A DNA stretch of 32,400 bases from an uncultured Nitrosomonadales bacterium (GTDB taxonomy: Bacteria; Pseudomonadota; Gammaproteobacteria; Burkholderiales; Gallionellaceae), in contig CAIWRI010000049.1 in the NCBI GenBank assembly GCA_903915035.1, forward strand, positions 1 to 32,400, read 5' to 3'. The notes below the pieces were generated by a model that saw only the letters and a list, made by a program, of their open reading frames with translations, was not told where the DNA came from and ran no database searches. A program made the position numbers and the translations under genes. Position 1 is the first letter of the stretch, and every line of letters begins with the position of its first letter. Of the stretch, positions 17,349 to 26,599 are shown one piece after another.

Positions 17349-17936
17349 ATGCGCAGTGCAAAAGTGACACGCAATACGCTGGAAACTCAGATCAGCGTCG
17401 AGTTAAATCTGGACGGGACAGGACGTGCCAGCTTTGAAACCGGTTTGCCGTTCCTCGATCATATGCTCGATCAGATCGCGCGCCACGGTTTGCTGGATAT
17501 CAGCATTATTGCCAAAGGTGATCTGCACATTGATGCGCATCACACCGTGGAAGATATGGGGATTACCCTGGGGCAGGCGTTCAATCAGGCAGTGGGCAAT
17601 AAGCAGGGGCTGACTCGCTATGGTCACGCCTATGTGCCGCTGGATGAAGCCTTGTCGCGCGTGGTGCTGGATCTGTCGGGGCGTCCAGGGTTGGTGTTTA
17701 ACTGCGATTTCGTGCGCAGCAGCATCGGTGATTTTGACGTGGATCTGTTTCATGAGTTTTTTCAGGGTTTTGTCAATCACGCGCTGGTGACTTTGCATAT
17801 CGATAATCTGGCAGGTAAAAACGCGCATCATCAGGCTGAAACGATCTTCAAGGCTTTTGGCCGTGCACTGCGTATGGCAATTGAGACTGACGTTCGTATG
17901 GCCGGCATGATGCCTTCTACCAAAGGATGTTTGTAA
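17349..17936 (+). CDS. hisB: Imidazoleglycerol-phosphate dehydratase
   Basis: HisB dehydrates imidazoleglycerol phosphate to imidazole acetol phosphate using manganese. The protein has 195 residues and is the monofunctional form, lacking the phosphatase domain of the enterobacterial fusion. Metal-binding motifs are HHTVEDMGI in the first half and [15 protein letters not shown] in the second; the N-terminal TRNTLETQI and [13 protein letters not shown] are typical. The second in-frame ATG, 17349, is chosen because [10 protein letters not shown] fits the usual start and GGA lies seven bases before it; 17337 is the alternative. The stop directly abuts the hisH ATG. Confidence 0.95.
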   Translation: MRSAKVTRNTLETQISVELNLDGTGRASFETGLPFLDHMLDQIARHGLLDISIIAKGDLHIDAHHTVEDMGITLGQAFNQAVGNKQGLTRYGHAYVPLDEALSRVVLDLSGRPGLVFNCDFVRSSIGDFDVDLFHEFFQGFVNHALVTLHIDNLAGKNAHHQAETIFKAFGRALRMAIETDVRMAGMMPSTKGCL

Positions 17937-18572
17937 ATGGTTGATGTCGCGATCGTTGATTATGGCATGGGTAATTTACGCTCGGTCGAACAGGCATTGC
18001 GTCACGTTTCACCGGATGCGAATATTGTTGTCACCGATGATGCTGAGGTGATAGCGCAGGCTCGCCGCGTAGTATTTCCCGGACAGGGTGCGATGCCCGA
18101 TTGTATGCGCGAACTGGATGCGCGCGACTTGCGCGAAGCTGTCATCGGCGCGGCAAAGACGAAACCTTTCCTGGGTATCTGTATCGGTCTGCAAATGTTG
18201 TTCGAGCATAGTGCCGAAGGCAATGTGGCCGGCCTGGGCGTATTAAAAGGCGAGGTGCTGCGCTTTGCCGGCAATATGCAGGATGCCTCAGGCGCTAAAC
18301 TGAAAGTGCCGCACATGGGCTGGAACCAGGTGCATCACCTGACAGATCATCCGCTCTGGCACGGAATTGCTCAGGATGCGCGTTTTTATTATGTGCACAG
18401 CTATTACGTAAAGCCGCAAGATCAAAGCCTGATTCAGGCCGTCAGTGATTATCCGCAGCCGTTTGTCTGTGCGGTAGGCGCTGCTAATTTATTCGCGGTG
18501 CAATTTCACCCCGAAAAAAGCCAGGCAGCAGGGCTGCAACTGCTGAAAAATTTTGTTCAATGGAATCCTTAA
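17937..18572 (+). CDS. hisH: Imidazole glycerol phosphate synthase, glutaminase subunit
   Basis: HisH hydrolyses glutamine and passes ammonia to HisF. The 211-residue protein is a class I glutamine amidotransferase with the catalytic triad Cys82 (LGICIGLQ), His191 and Glu193 (FHPEKS). The N-terminal IVDYGMGNLRS and the oxyanion segment PGQGAM are also present. Its start immediately follows the hisB stop, so the two are co-transcribed. hisA follows after 18 bases. Confidence 0.96.
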   Translation: MVDVAIVDYGMGNLRSVEQALRHVSPDANIVVTDDAEVIAQARRVVFPGQGAMPDCMRELDARDLREAVIGAAKTKPFLGICIGLQMLFEHSAEGNVAGLGVLKGEVLRFAGNMQDASGAKLKVPHMGWNQVHHLTDHPLWHGIAQDARFYYVHSYYVKPQDQSLIQAVSDYPQPFVCAVGAANLFAVQFHPEKSQAAGLQLLKNFVQWNP

Positions 18573-18590
18573 TCTAATTACTTATTCGCC

Positions 18591-19337
18591 ATGCTACTAA
18601 TTCCTGCGATTGATTTAAAAGACGGTCATTGTGTGCGCCTCAAGCAAGGCTTGATGGAAGAGTCCACAGTGTTTTCAGAAGATCCTGCCGCCACCGCGCT
18701 GCATTGGCTGGCACAAGGTGCCAGGCGTTTGCATCTGGTGGATTTGAACGGCGCCTTTGCCGGTAAACCCAAAAATGAAGCGGCTGTGAAAAGCATCATA
18801 CAGGCGGTAGGCAACGATGTGCCGGTGCAACTGGGTGGCGGTATCCGCGATCTGGAAACCATTGAGCGCTACCTTGATCTGGGTGTGACCTACATCATTA
18901 TCGGGACGGCAGCGGTCAAAGTACCGGGCTTCTTGCATGAGGCTTGCGATGCGTTTCCCGGGCACATCATGGTGGGTCTGGATGCAAAGGGCGGTAACGT
19001 GGCGGTGAACGGTTGGTCCAAGCTCACCGGGCACGATGTATGCGATCTGGCAAAACGCTTTGAAGGTTACGGTGTGGAAGCGATCATTTATACCGATATC
19101 GGCCGCGACGGCATGTTAACCGGTGTGAATATCGAAGCGACTGTCGAACTGGCTCGTCCCCTGAAAGTGCCGGTGATTGCCAGTGGCGGTATTACCAATC
19201 TGGATGATGTGCGCCGCCTTTGTGCGGTGCAAGCTGAAGGCATTTCAGGTGCCATCACCGGACGGGCTATTTATGAAGGTACGCTGGATTTTGCCGTTGC
19301 TCAGGCGCTGGCAGATCAACTGTCACCTAAGCTGTAA
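18591..19337 (+). CDS. hisA: ProFAR isomerase (1-(5-phosphoribosyl)-5-[(5-phosphoribosylamino)methylideneamino]imidazole-4-carboxamide isomerase)
   Basis: HisA catalyses the Amadori rearrangement of ProFAR to PRFAR. The 248-residue (beta/alpha)8 barrel has the first catalytic aspartate at residue 8 (PAIDLKDG), the phosphate-binding QLGGGIRD, the second aspartate region GLDAKGG, and the [12 protein letters not shown] and ASGGI segments that hold the two substrate phosphates. Its stop shares one base with the hisF start (TAATG). Confidence 0.96.
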   Translation: MLLIPAIDLKDGHCVRLKQGLMEESTVFSEDPAATALHWLAQGARRLHLVDLNGAFAGKPKNEAAVKSIIQAVGNDVPVQLGGGIRDLETIERYLDLGVTYIIIGTAAVKVPGFLHEACDAFPGHIMVGLDAKGGNVAVNGWSKLTGHDVCDLAKRFEGYGVEAIIYTDIGRDGMLTGVNIEATVELARPLKVPVIASGGITNLDDVRRLCAVQAEGISGAITGRAIYEGTLDFAVAQALADQLSPKL

Positions 19338-20095
19338 TGCTGGCTAAACGAATTATTCCTTGTCTGGATGTGACACATGGTCGCGTGGTCAAAGGGGTAA
19401 GCTTTGTCGAACTGCGGGATGCGGGCGATCCGGTTGAGATTGCCCGTCGCTATGATGAGCAGGGCGCGGATGAACTGACCTTTCTGGATATTACCGCCAG
19501 TTCCGATGACAGAGGCATCATCTTTCGTATCATCGAACAGGTCGCCTCGCAGGTGTTTATTCCATTGACGGTGGGTGGCGGGGTGCGTGAGGTGATCGAC
19601 GTGCGCAATCTGCTCAACGCGGGTGCGGACAAGGTCAGTATCAATACGGCTGCCGTGATGAATCCTCAGTTGGTGGCAGATGCGGCAAGTCGTTACGGTT
19701 CGCAGTGCATCGTGGTGGCGATCGACGCGAAGCAGGTCGCACCCGGGCAATGGCAAGTATTTACCCATGGTGGTCGTAAAGCAACCGGGCTTGATGTAGT
19801 GGACTGGGCGAAAAAAATGCAACACTTAGGCGCGGGTGAAATATTGCTGACCAGCATGGACAGGGACGGACAAAAAAACGGCTTTGACCTGGCTTTGACC
19901 CGCCAGGTAACCGATGCACTGGAAATTCCTGTGATCGCCAGCGGCGGGGTGGGTAATTTGCAACATCTGGCTGATGGCGTCACACAAGGCGGTGCGGATG
20001 CGGTTCTGGCTGCCAGCATATTTCACTTCGGCGAATATACTGTGCAACAGGCCAAGCAGTTCATGGCGGCGCAAGGGATTGAAATCAGGCAATGA
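19337..20095 (+). CDS. hisF: Imidazole glycerol phosphate synthase, cyclase subunit
   Basis: HisF uses ammonia from HisH to convert PRFAR to imidazoleglycerol phosphate and AICAR. The 252-residue barrel has the catalytic aspartates in [13 protein letters not shown] (Asp11) and VVAIDAKQ (near 130), the VGGGVR phosphate loop, and the [12 protein letters not shown] and ASGGVG segments. It overlaps hisA by one base. A 100-base spacer with an imperfect hairpin separates it from hisI. Confidence 0.96.
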   Translation: MLAKRIIPCLDVTHGRVVKGVSFVELRDAGDPVEIARRYDEQGADELTFLDITASSDDRGIIFRIIEQVASQVFIPLTVGGGVREVIDVRNLLNAGADKVSINTAAVMNPQLVADAASRYGSQCIVVAIDAKQVAPGQWQVFTHGGRKATGLDVVDWAKKMQHLGAGEILLTSMDRDGQKNGFDLALTRQVTDALEIPVIASGGVGNLQHLADGVTQGGADAVLAASIFHFGEYTVQQAKQFMAAQGIEIRQ

Positions 20096-20131
20096 ATAAT
20101 CGACAATTAATAATTGATAATGAAATGTTGA

Positions 20132-20168
20132 GAAGGGGTAAGGGAGGAGATTTAACCCTTCCCTCTTC
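20132..20168. repeat. Imperfect hairpin element in the hisF-hisI spacer
   Basis: GAAGGGGTAAGGG (20132-20144) pairs with CCCTTCCCTCTTC (20156-20168) with two mismatches or wobbles. It is preceded by an AT-rich tract (AATTAATAATTGATAATG). Other his genes in the series are nearly contiguous, so this 100-base spacer looks inserted. No target-site duplication was identified. Confidence 0.4.
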
Positions 20169-20195
20169 CCTGACAACTCGTTTTATTGGACTGTT

Positions 20196-20585
20196 ATGAG
20201 CGAAGCCTGGCTGGACAAGCTGAATTGGCAGACCGATGGGCTGCTGCCCGCTATCGCACAGGATGCTGTGAGCGGACGTGTATTGATGGTGGCGTGGATG
20301 AACCGTGAGGCGCTGGCATTGACAGCGCAAAAATCAGAAGCGGTCTACTGGTCTCGCTCGCGCCGTAAGCTCTGGCATAAGGGCGAAGAGTCCGGCCATA
20401 TCCAGAAAGTTTGCGAGATCAGAACCGATTGCGATGCCGATGTGATTTTGCTGCAAATTGAACAACAGGGTGGCATAGCTTGTCACACCGGGCGCGAAAG
20501 TTGTTTTTTCAGCCGACTGGAAGAGGGGCAATGGCAAGTAGTCGACGCCGTACTCAAAGCGCCGGAAGAAATATATAAAAGATAG
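20196..20585 (+). CDS. hisI: Phosphoribosyl-AMP cyclohydrolase
   Basis: HisI opens the adenine ring of phosphoribosyl-AMP in histidine synthesis. The 129-residue protein is the monofunctional form. The [18 protein letters not shown] block, the metal-binding DCDADVILL aspartates and the cysteine pair around [10 protein letters not shown] are all present. hisE is a separate gene 54 bases downstream, whereas enterobacteria fuse the two. Confidence 0.95.
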   Translation: MSEAWLDKLNWQTDGLLPAIAQDAVSGRVLMVAWMNREALALTAQKSEAVYWSRSRRKLWHKGEESGHIQKVCEIRTDCDADVILLQIEQQGGIACHTGRESCFFSRLEEGQWQVVDAVLKAPEEIYKR

Positions 20586-20639
20586 TATGTAGTTAGTGGT
20601 AAGTGGAAAGTAGGGTCGGATTTATCGGGCCATCACAAT

Positions 20640-20966
20640 ATGATGAATATGGATATATTAAAAAATTTGACCGAAACGATAGAGGCGCGCAAACAGGCGT
20701 CGCCCGATAGTTCTTACGTTGCAAAATTATTCAGCAAGGGTGAAGATGCCATTCTGAAAAAAATTGGCGAAGAAGCCACTGAAGTGATTCTGGCCAGTAA
20801 ATCCGGTGAGCATGAACAAATCATCTATGAAACGGCGGATTTGTGGTTTCATAGCATGGTCATGCTAGCGCACCACGGTTTAAGTACCGAGGATGTATTG
20901 AAGGAGCTGGCAAGGCGCGAAGGCTTGTCGGGGATAGTTGAAAAAAACAGCCGGGAAAAATCATGA
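20640..20966 (+). CDS. hisE: Phosphoribosyl-ATP pyrophosphatase
   Basis: HisE removes pyrophosphate from phosphoribosyl-ATP, the second step of histidine synthesis. The 108-residue all-helical MazG-like protein has the [12 protein letters not shown] metal-binding helix and [18 protein letters not shown]. Three possible starts lie close together (20640, 20643, 20649) and none has a clear ribosome site; the third would give MDILKNL, typical of the family. The stop overlaps the HIT-gene ATG by four bases. Confidence 0.94.
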   Translation: MMNMDILKNLTETIEARKQASPDSSYVAKLFSKGEDAILKKIGEEATEVILASKSGEHEQIIYETADLWFHSMVMLAHHGLSTEDVLKELARREGLSGIVEKNSREKS

Positions 20967-21310
20967 GTGACTGTCTATTTTGCAAGATTATCAAAGGGGA
21001 TATTCCTTGTCGTAAATTGTATGAAGATGACGAGGTGCTGGCGTTTCACGATATTAATCCCGTTGCACCAGTCCATTTTATGCTGATTCCGAAACGACAT
21101 CTGAAATCGCTGGCTGAAGCCGATGAAAGTCATCAGGCTTTGCTAGGCAGGCTGATGGTATTGTTGCCGAAACTGGCGAAAGAGCAGGGGCTTGATCACG
21201 GGTTTCGTACGGTAATCAACACCGGGCGCGGGGGTGGTCAGGAAGTATTCCATTTACATATCCATGTGATCGGCGGCGGCAATCTTCCGCCTATGGTGCG
21301 GCGTGATTAA
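20963..21310 (+). CDS. hinT: HIT family nucleotide-binding protein (HinT-like)
   Basis: A 115-residue histidine-triad hydrolase with the active-site HLHIHV near residues 98-103 and the N-terminal [12 protein letters not shown]. Proteins of this kind hydrolyse purine nucleoside phosphoramidates. It is coupled to hisE by an ATGA overlap and followed 15 bases later by tatA, a placement common in betaproteobacteria. The physiological link to either pathway is unclear. Confidence 0.92.
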   Translation: MSDCLFCKIIKGDIPCRKLYEDDEVLAFHDINPVAPVHFMLIPKRHLKSLAEADESHQALLGRLMVLLPKLAKEQGLDHGFRTVINTGRGGGQEVFHLHIHVIGGGNLPPMVRRD

Positions 21311-21325
21311 TTCAAGGAGAAAATA

Positions 21326-21547
21326 ATGGGTTCATTAAGTATTTGGCATTGGCTGATTGTACTGGTGGTGGTCATGATGATCTTCGGCACCAAGAAATTG
21401 CGCAACATTGGCAGCGACCTGGGCGGCGCGGTCAAAGGCTTCAAGGAAGGTATGGCTGAAAATCAACCAGAAGCTGCCAAACAGCTCAAGGAAGAAGGCC
21501 AAACCATCGAAGGCGAAGTCAAAAGTAAAACACACAGCAATATCTAG
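21326..21547 (+). CDS. tatA: Sec-independent translocase subunit TatA
   Basis: TatA forms the variable-size pore that carries folded proteins across the inner membrane. The 73-residue protein has one N-terminal membrane helix ([15 protein letters not shown]), the FGTKKL hinge, and the amphipathic helix with [15 protein letters not shown], then a charged tail. AAGGAG precedes the ATG by seven bases. It is followed by tatB and tatC. Confidence 0.96.
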   Translation: MGSLSIWHWLIVLVVVMMIFGTKKLRNIGSDLGGAVKGFKEGMAENQPEAAKQLKEEGQTIEGEVKSKTHSNI

Positions 21548-21616
21548 ACTTCATCTCACGCGGAGACGCTAAGATCTCGTGTTTGATCGTTTTTAAGGAA
21601 TAATTGAAGAATATTT

Positions 21617-21973
21617 ATGTTTGATTTCAGTGCAGGAGAGTTGGGATTGGTGATGGTGGTGGCGCTGGTCGTCATCGGGCCTGAACGCCTGCCTAAAGTG
21701 GCGCGTACCTTGGGGCATCTGTATGGCCGCGCACAGCGTTATGTGAATACGGTTAAATCCGATATTTCACGCGATATGGCACTGGATGAATACAGAAAAT
21801 TACAGCAAGATGTTCAGGCCGAAGCGGATGCCTTGCACGGGGTGGTCAAGCAGGCAGGCGCTCAGATGAACGAACAGATGCAACAAATCAATCAGACGAT
21901 AGCGAATCCGGTGTCGCCAGCAGTCGTTGAAAAAGCGCCTGCCGATATTCAAAAGCAACACCCTGAAATTTAA
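21617..21973 (+). CDS. tatB: Sec-independent translocase subunit TatB
   Basis: TatB works with TatC to recognise twin-arginine signal peptides. The 118-residue protein has a short membrane helix (ELGLVMVVALVVIGPERLP), where the glutamate near residue 8 and the GPERLP hinge are typical. An amphipathic helix follows (ARTLGHLYGRAQRYVNTVKS), then a charged variable tail. It lies 69 bases after tatA and 16 bases before tatC. Confidence 0.93.
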   Translation: MFDFSAGELGLVMVVALVVIGPERLPKVARTLGHLYGRAQRYVNTVKSDISRDMALDEYRKLQQDVQAEADALHGVVKQAGAQMNEQMQQINQTIANPVSPAVVEKAPADIQKQHPEI

Positions 21974-21989
21974 TATTTCCCGAGCCTAG

Positions 21990-22736
21990 ATGACCCCTAC
22001 CGAAAGTTTTATCGCCCATCTGATTGAACTGCGCAAACGCCTGGTGCACTCTATTCTCGCTGTGCTACTGACTTTCGCCTGCCTGTTCCCCTTTTCATCC
22101 CGATTATATGCATGGCTGGCAAAACCGCTACTGGACAAGCTGCTGCCAAAAGGCGGACAGATGATCGCAACCGATGTGACGACGCCGTTCTTTGTGCCGC
22201 TTAAAGTCACATTGATGGCGGCCTTCCTGATTGCACTGCCTTTTATCCTGTATCAGATATGGCGCTTTGTCGCACCCGCTTTGTATGCGCATGAAAAACG
22301 ACTGGTGGCACCGCTGATTTTTGCCAGTACGGTGCTGTTTTTTTGCGGTATGGGCTTTGCCTATTTTGTGGTGTTTCCTATCGTGTTCGGCTTTATTACG
22401 GCGTCCGCACCGATAGGCGTGGCGGTGATGACTGATATTGAAAAATATTTGAGTTTTGTGATGTCGATGTTCATGGCTTTTGGCATGACTTTTCAAGTGC
22501 CGGTTGCGGTCGTGCTACTGGTGCGCATGGGCGTGGTGACAGTTGCGAAATTACGCGAAATCCGCCCCTATATCATTGTCGGTGCTTTTGTCGTCGGCGC
22601 GATCTTTACCCCGCCTGATGTGGTTTCGCAGTTGATGCTGGCTATCCCGCTTTGCTTGTTATACGAAGCAGGTATTGTCGTGGCAAGCTGGAGTCGTCCT
22701 GTCGATAAATCTGATCAACGCGATAGTCGTTACTAG
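21990..22736 (+). CDS. tatC: Sec-independent translocase subunit TatC
   Basis: TatC is the six-helix membrane core of the Tat translocase and the main signal-peptide receptor. The 248-residue protein starts with the conserved SFIAHLIELRKRLVHS. It carries FFVPLKVT and the P-rich YQIWRFVAPALYAHEKR loop, the FAYFVVFPIVFGF helix, and the REIRPYIIVGAFVVGAIFTPPD region. The stop TAG shares its last base with the GTG start of the MscS gene. Confidence 0.97.
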   Translation: MTPTESFIAHLIELRKRLVHSILAVLLTFACLFPFSSRLYAWLAKPLLDKLLPKGGQMIATDVTTPFFVPLKVTLMAAFLIALPFILYQIWRFVAPALYAHEKRLVAPLIFASTVLFFCGMGFAYFVVFPIVFGFITASAPIGVAVMTDIEKYLSFVMSMFMAFGMTFQVPVAVVLLVRMGVVTVAKLREIRPYIIVGAFVVGAIFTPPDVVSQLMLAIPLCLLYEAGIVVASWSRPVDKSDQRDSRY

Positions 22737-23995
22737 TGCAGGATACCGATTCCAATCTGCTGATTGATTTAATTGCTCAGGGCGAATCTGTAGGGATACT
22801 CTGGCAATGCTTGGTTGTCGTACTGATCACACTATTGGCCTTTGCTCTGGATAAGCTTATTCTTAAAAGGCTGGCGGCAAGACCGAATCTAAAAAGCAGC
22901 GCCTTGAGCGATGTTAAAAGCATTATCTTTCCGGTTATTTCCTTGTTTGGCGTATGGCTGGCGCGTATTGTTTTTAAGCATTTTAACGTGCCGGTTTTGC
23001 TGCTTAAACTGGTTATCCCGCTATTTTTGTCACTGTTTCTGATTCGTTTGCTGGTATATGTGCTGCGCAAAGTTTTCCCCCAGTCAGCTGCGCTTAAAAA
23101 CTGGGAATTAAGTATATCCATTTTAGCCTGGCTGGCAGTGGCATTGCATGTGACCGGATTGCTCAATGCCGTGCTGGATGCCATGGATGGGCTAAGTTTT
23201 AAACTGGGCAGTCAGCACATCTCCTTGCTGATGATACTGCAAGGTTTGCTATCAAGTGCGGCAACGATATTGATTGCATTATGGCTGGGGCGCTTTCTGG
23301 AAGCGCGCATCATGCGCATGGAGGAAATGGATGCCAGCTCACGCGTGCTGCTAATTAAAACGCTGCGCGGCAGCCTGTTGGTAATATCGGTGTTGATTGC
23401 ACTGTCGCTGGTGGGCATAGATATCAGAGTGCTTTCTGTTTTCGGCGGCGCGTTGGGAGTGGGGTTAGGCTTTGGCTTGCAACGCATCGCCAGTAACTAC
23501 ATTAGCGGATTCATTATTCTGCTGGATAAATCAATACGCTTAGGCGATGTGATTGCACTGGATAATCATTATGGTACGGTAAGCCGTTTAACCGGGCGCT
23601 ACATGGTGCTGCGCGGGCAGGATGGCGCAGAGTCGCTGATACCGAATGAAACAGCCATTACCTCAACGCTGGTTAATCATTCTTTTTCCGACCGGAATTT
23701 TCTAATTAAGGTAAATTTTCAGATAGCCTATAGTAGCTCTCTTGAACTTGCGATGCAGATCATGAAAGCGGCCGCTGAAGGAAACAACCGCGTTATCAGC
23801 GCTCCTGCGCCATCAGTCAATCTGCTTGAATTCGGTGATAACGGCATCGCGCTTGAATTATCGGCCTGGATCAATGATCCGGAAATAGCTCAGGCGAGCT
23901 TGCGCTCGGATCTTAATCTGGCTATCTGGCGGGAATTCCAGCGCGCAGGAATTGAAATCCCCTATCCGCAGCGCGAAGTCCGCATTATAAAATAA
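22736..23995 (+). CDS. MscS-family mechanosensitive channel
   Basis: A 419-residue membrane protein with several N-terminal hydrophobic helices and a C-terminal MscS domain. The pore-lining helix and following beta domain are recognisable from VFGGALGVGLGFGLQRIASN and SGFIILLDKSIRLGDVI, near residues 235-275. The rest matches the MscS cytoplasmic cage (YMVLRGQDGAESLIPNE) and ends IPYPQREV. It probably releases solutes on hypo-osmotic shock. It starts at GTG 22736, overlapping the tatC stop by one base, so it is likely the last gene of the his-tat transcript. A 480-base gap follows. Confidence 0.9.
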   Translation: MQDTDSNLLIDLIAQGESVGILWQCLVVVLITLLAFALDKLILKRLAARPNLKSSALSDVKSIIFPVISLFGVWLARIVFKHFNVPVLLLKLVIPLFLSLFLIRLLVYVLRKVFPQSAALKNWELSISILAWLAVALHVTGLLNAVLDAMDGLSFKLGSQHISLLMILQGLLSSAATILIALWLGRFLEARIMRMEEMDASSRVLLIKTLRGSLLVISVLIALSLVGIDIRVLSVFGGALGVGLGFGLQRIASNYISGFIILLDKSIRLGDVIALDNHYGTVSRLTGRYMVLRGQDGAESLIPNETAITSTLVNHSFSDRNFLIKVNFQIAYSSSLELAMQIMKAAAEGNNRVISAPAPSVNLLEFGDNGIALELSAWINDPEIAQASLRSDLNLAIWREFQRAGIEIPYPQREVRIIK

Positions 23996-24478
23996 AGCAG
24001 CATAATCGCAGGCAGTCAGGCGACAATTAGTCTGACACCGGGGGGCATGAATGAGATAAATCCGAATGCCGGGCTCGCAATCAATCCGGTATTTTTTGAG
24101 CGTGCCTTCAATAGGCTTTACGGGCCATCATGCGCACACGCGCTGCGGCTACTTTTACGGCGTATTCAATAGGTAAATCATTGAACCACTTCTGCGTAGC
24201 AATTCTTCTGTTCGCTGGTTACGTATTCTTCTATCTTGATAGATATGACGCATAGTAACTTGAAGGTTACTTTTGCGTAAGGTGTAATGTGGCTTGGATT
24301 TTTAAAACAGAAATAGGGGAGTAATGCTCCAAGGGATTTAGCCGCCTTCGATGAAATGCAGATTTCAGGCTGCTAATTTCTAACGTCGACCGGCAGCAAA
24401 TGGCACCCCCCTTCATTCCTGAATATCGGCTTTATTATTAGCATTTATGATCTCTGGGGGGAATTAATATGGGCGGAA
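23996..24478. other. 483-bp gap with a possible broken minus-strand gene
   Basis: No intact gene is seen. On the minus strand two adjoining open frames look coding. The upstream one (24372 down to 24178) lacks a start codon and ends IEEYVTSEQKNCYAEVVQ. The other (24218 down to 24108) contains QKWFNDLPIEYAVKVAAARV and RMMARKAY before its stop. Joined at a one-base frameshift near 24185 they would read as a single continuous C-terminus. An inverted repeat GTAAC...GTTAC with CGCA/TGCG flanks lies near 24250-24278. I do not recognise the protein. Confidence 0.35.
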
Positions 24479-25618
24479 TTATTGTGCTGCGGGTTTAGGT
24501 CGTTTGCCGATTTTAACTTGTGAGTCGATTTTATTTCCATCGCGCAGCACCGAAATGATGACGATGTTGCCGGGCGGAAGATTGGATACGGTGTCGAGCA
24601 TATTATTCCAGCTATCAATCAAATGATGATCAATGGACAGCAGAATATCACCGCGCCTGATGCCGGCCTGTTCAGCAGGACTGTTGCGCAGGACTTCGGT
24701 AATTAACACACCGCTGCTCTGTTTAAACGTGGCGCTCATTTCCGGCGTGAGTTCCTGTATCGCTGCACCTATCCATCCGCGCGTTACCGTACCTGTCTGG
24801 ATAATCTGCTCCATGGTCTTTTTTGCAGTGCCGGCAGGGATCGCAAAGCCGATGCCAAGAGAGCCGCCATTGGGTGAATAAATAGCGCTGTTGATGCCGA
24901 TCAGATTCCCGTTGACGTCGACCAGCGCGCCGCCGGAATTGCCCGGGTTGATTGCCGCATCAGTTTGTATGAAACTCTCGAAGGTATTGAGACCCAGATG
25001 ACTGCGTTTGAGCGCGCTGATAATACCCATGGTTACGGTTTGTCCGACACCAAACGGATTGCCGATGGCGAGTACCAGATCACCCACGCGGGCAGTTTCC
25101 GGATGGCCGAAGGTGATCGCGGGCAATTGTCCGGGCAGATCAATTTTTATTACGGCAAGATCCATTTCAGGATCGGAACCTATCACGTGAGCACGGGCTT
25201 TCCGGCCATCGGCCAGCGCAACTTCGATCTGGTCAGCCGCTTCTATCACATGGTGGTTGGTGAGGATGAAACCATTCTGGCTGACAATAACCCCCGATCC
25301 CAGACTGGCGCTTTGCTGCGTGATGGTATCCTGTTCACCGAAAAAAAAGCGGTAGCGCGGATCATCCATGAAGGGATTTACCGGAGTCTTGTTGGTTGTG
25401 CTGGTGAAAATATTGACTACCGAGGGCATCGCCTTTTTGGCCGCTACACTTAAACCTGTCATGGGTAATGCCCCGTTGCTGGTCGCTGTGCTGCTTTCAT
25501 AGAGCGTGACAACGCGAGCTGCACTGGGCAGTAGTTCGGGTCTTAGCGTATGAATAATGAACAGTAAAGCCAGTGCGACGGTGACAGTTTGGGTAAATAA
25601 TAACCAGTGTTTACGCAT
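24479..25618 (-). CDS. DegS/HtrA-like periplasmic serine protease with one PDZ domain
   Basis: A 379-residue trypsin-like protease of the HtrA group. Residues 7-24 form an N-terminal membrane anchor (or uncleaved signal). The catalytic triad is His123 (TNHHV), Asp153 (MDLAV) and Ser228 (NPGNSGG). One PDZ domain occupies about 275-370. The single PDZ and N-terminal anchor match DegS/AlgW-type envelope-stress sensors rather than DegP or DegQ with two PDZ domains. Such proteins cleave anti-sigma factors or misfolded periplasmic proteins; the target here is unknown. The gene is divergent from the Nif3-like gene with only 34 bases between the start codons. No strong ribosome site is visible. Confidence 0.92.
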   Translation of the reverse strand: MRKHWLLFTQTVTVALALLFIIHTLRPELLPSAARVVTLYESSTATSNGALPMTGLSVAAKKAMPSVVNIFTSTTNKTPVNPFMDDPRYRFFFGEQDTITQQSASLGSGVIVSQNGFILTNHHVIEAADQIEVALADGRKARAHVIGSDPEMDLAVIKIDLPGQLPAITFGHPETARVGDLVLAIGNPFGVGQTVTMGIISALKRSHLGLNTFESFIQTDAAINPGNSGGALVDVNGNLIGINSAIYSPNGGSLGIGFAIPAGTAKKTMEQIIQTGTVTRGWIGAAIQELTPEMSATFKQSSGVLITEVLRNSPAEQAGIRRGDILLSIDHHLIDSWNNMLDTVSNLPPGNIVIISVLRDGNKIDSQVKIGKRPKPAAQ

Positions 25619-25652
25619 GGTAAGATGAATCAGATAAATTTTGGGAGCTATT

Positions 25653-26399
25653 ATGAAACTTGACGAGTTACGTGATTATAACGCAAGCCTGTTGCAAACT
25701 ACTCAATTTAAGGATTACTGCCCGAATGGCTTGCAGGTAGAAGGGCGTGCTCAGGTGCTGCATATCGCGACGGCGGTGACCGCTTCACAGCAAGTTCTTG
25801 AGGCCGCAATAGCCTGGGGAGCTGATGCGGTACTGGTGCACCATGGCTATTTTTGGCGTAATGAAGAACCATGTATTGTCGGCGTCAAGAAAAAGCGAAT
25901 TGCATCCCTGATAAAAAATGATATTAGTTTGCTGGCCTATCATCTGCCGCTGGATGCGCATGCGGAACTTGGTAATAATGCACAACTGGGAAAGTTGTTG
26001 GGGCTGACAGAGCAAGGCCGCTTCGGGGAACAGAATATTGCCTGCTTTGGCGCGCTGGCCTTACCGCTGTCACTGGCGCAATTTACCCTGCAAGTTGCCG
26101 GAAGCTTGCAGCGCACACCACAAGTTATTGGCAAAAGTGATCAGCTGATTCGTCGTGTCGCCTGGTGTAGCGGTGGTGCGCAAGGCTACTTTGAAGCGGC
26201 GATTGCACAGGGTGTTGATGCGTTTGTGACAGGTGAAATCTCCGAGCAAAACTATCATCTTGCCAATGAGAGCGGGGTGGCGTTTATCGCAGCGGGGCAT
26301 CACGCCACGGAACGCCTGGGAATAAAGGCACTGGGGGAACACCTTTCTGTCAAATTTGCCCTCGAACATCAATTTTTTGATCAAAATAACCCGATTTAG
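25653..26399 (+). CDS. Nif3-like dinuclear metal-centre protein (YbgI family)
   Basis: A 248-residue member of the Nif3/DUF34 family, which forms hexameric rings with a two-metal centre; the biological role is unsettled, though a GTP-cyclohydrolase I type 2 name is often attached. Metal-ligand motifs visible are HHGYFW (His63, His64), HLPLDAHAELGNN (Asp101) and the C-terminal GHHATERLG. The start at 25653 is chosen because GGGAG lies six bases upstream; the frame is open to a TTG at 25641. It sits next to the HtrA-like gene, an arrangement common in betaproteobacteria. Confidence 0.92.
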   Translation: MKLDELRDYNASLLQTTQFKDYCPNGLQVEGRAQVLHIATAVTASQQVLEAAIAWGADAVLVHHGYFWRNEEPCIVGVKKKRIASLIKNDISLLAYHLPLDAHAELGNNAQLGKLLGLTEQGRFGEQNIACFGALALPLSLAQFTLQVAGSLQRTPQVIGKSDQLIRRVAWCSGGAQGYFEAAIAQGVDAFVTGEISEQNYHLANESGVAFIAAGHHATERLGIKALGEHLSVKFALEHQFFDQNNPI

Positions 26400-26599
26400 C
26401 AGGCATAGTCGCAGGTCAATTAAACGCCAGTGCGCCGTGTAGTGACATTTCAGCTGTCTGCACGGTATTTTTTGCCGCTTTCTGACCGGCAGCACCGCAA
26501 AATGCGGTGAAAATAGTACCCATATTCATTGTATGTTACACAAAATCAAGATATACACGTGTTTAACTGACAAATTTGCGCTACACTTGAGTCAGGGCG

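Noticed and set aside
26416-26529. 37-codon minus-strand frame (MNMGTIFTAFCGAAGQ...) after the Nif3 gene
   Set aside because: The sequence looks partly protein-like, but there is no ribosome site, promoter or partner gene to support it.
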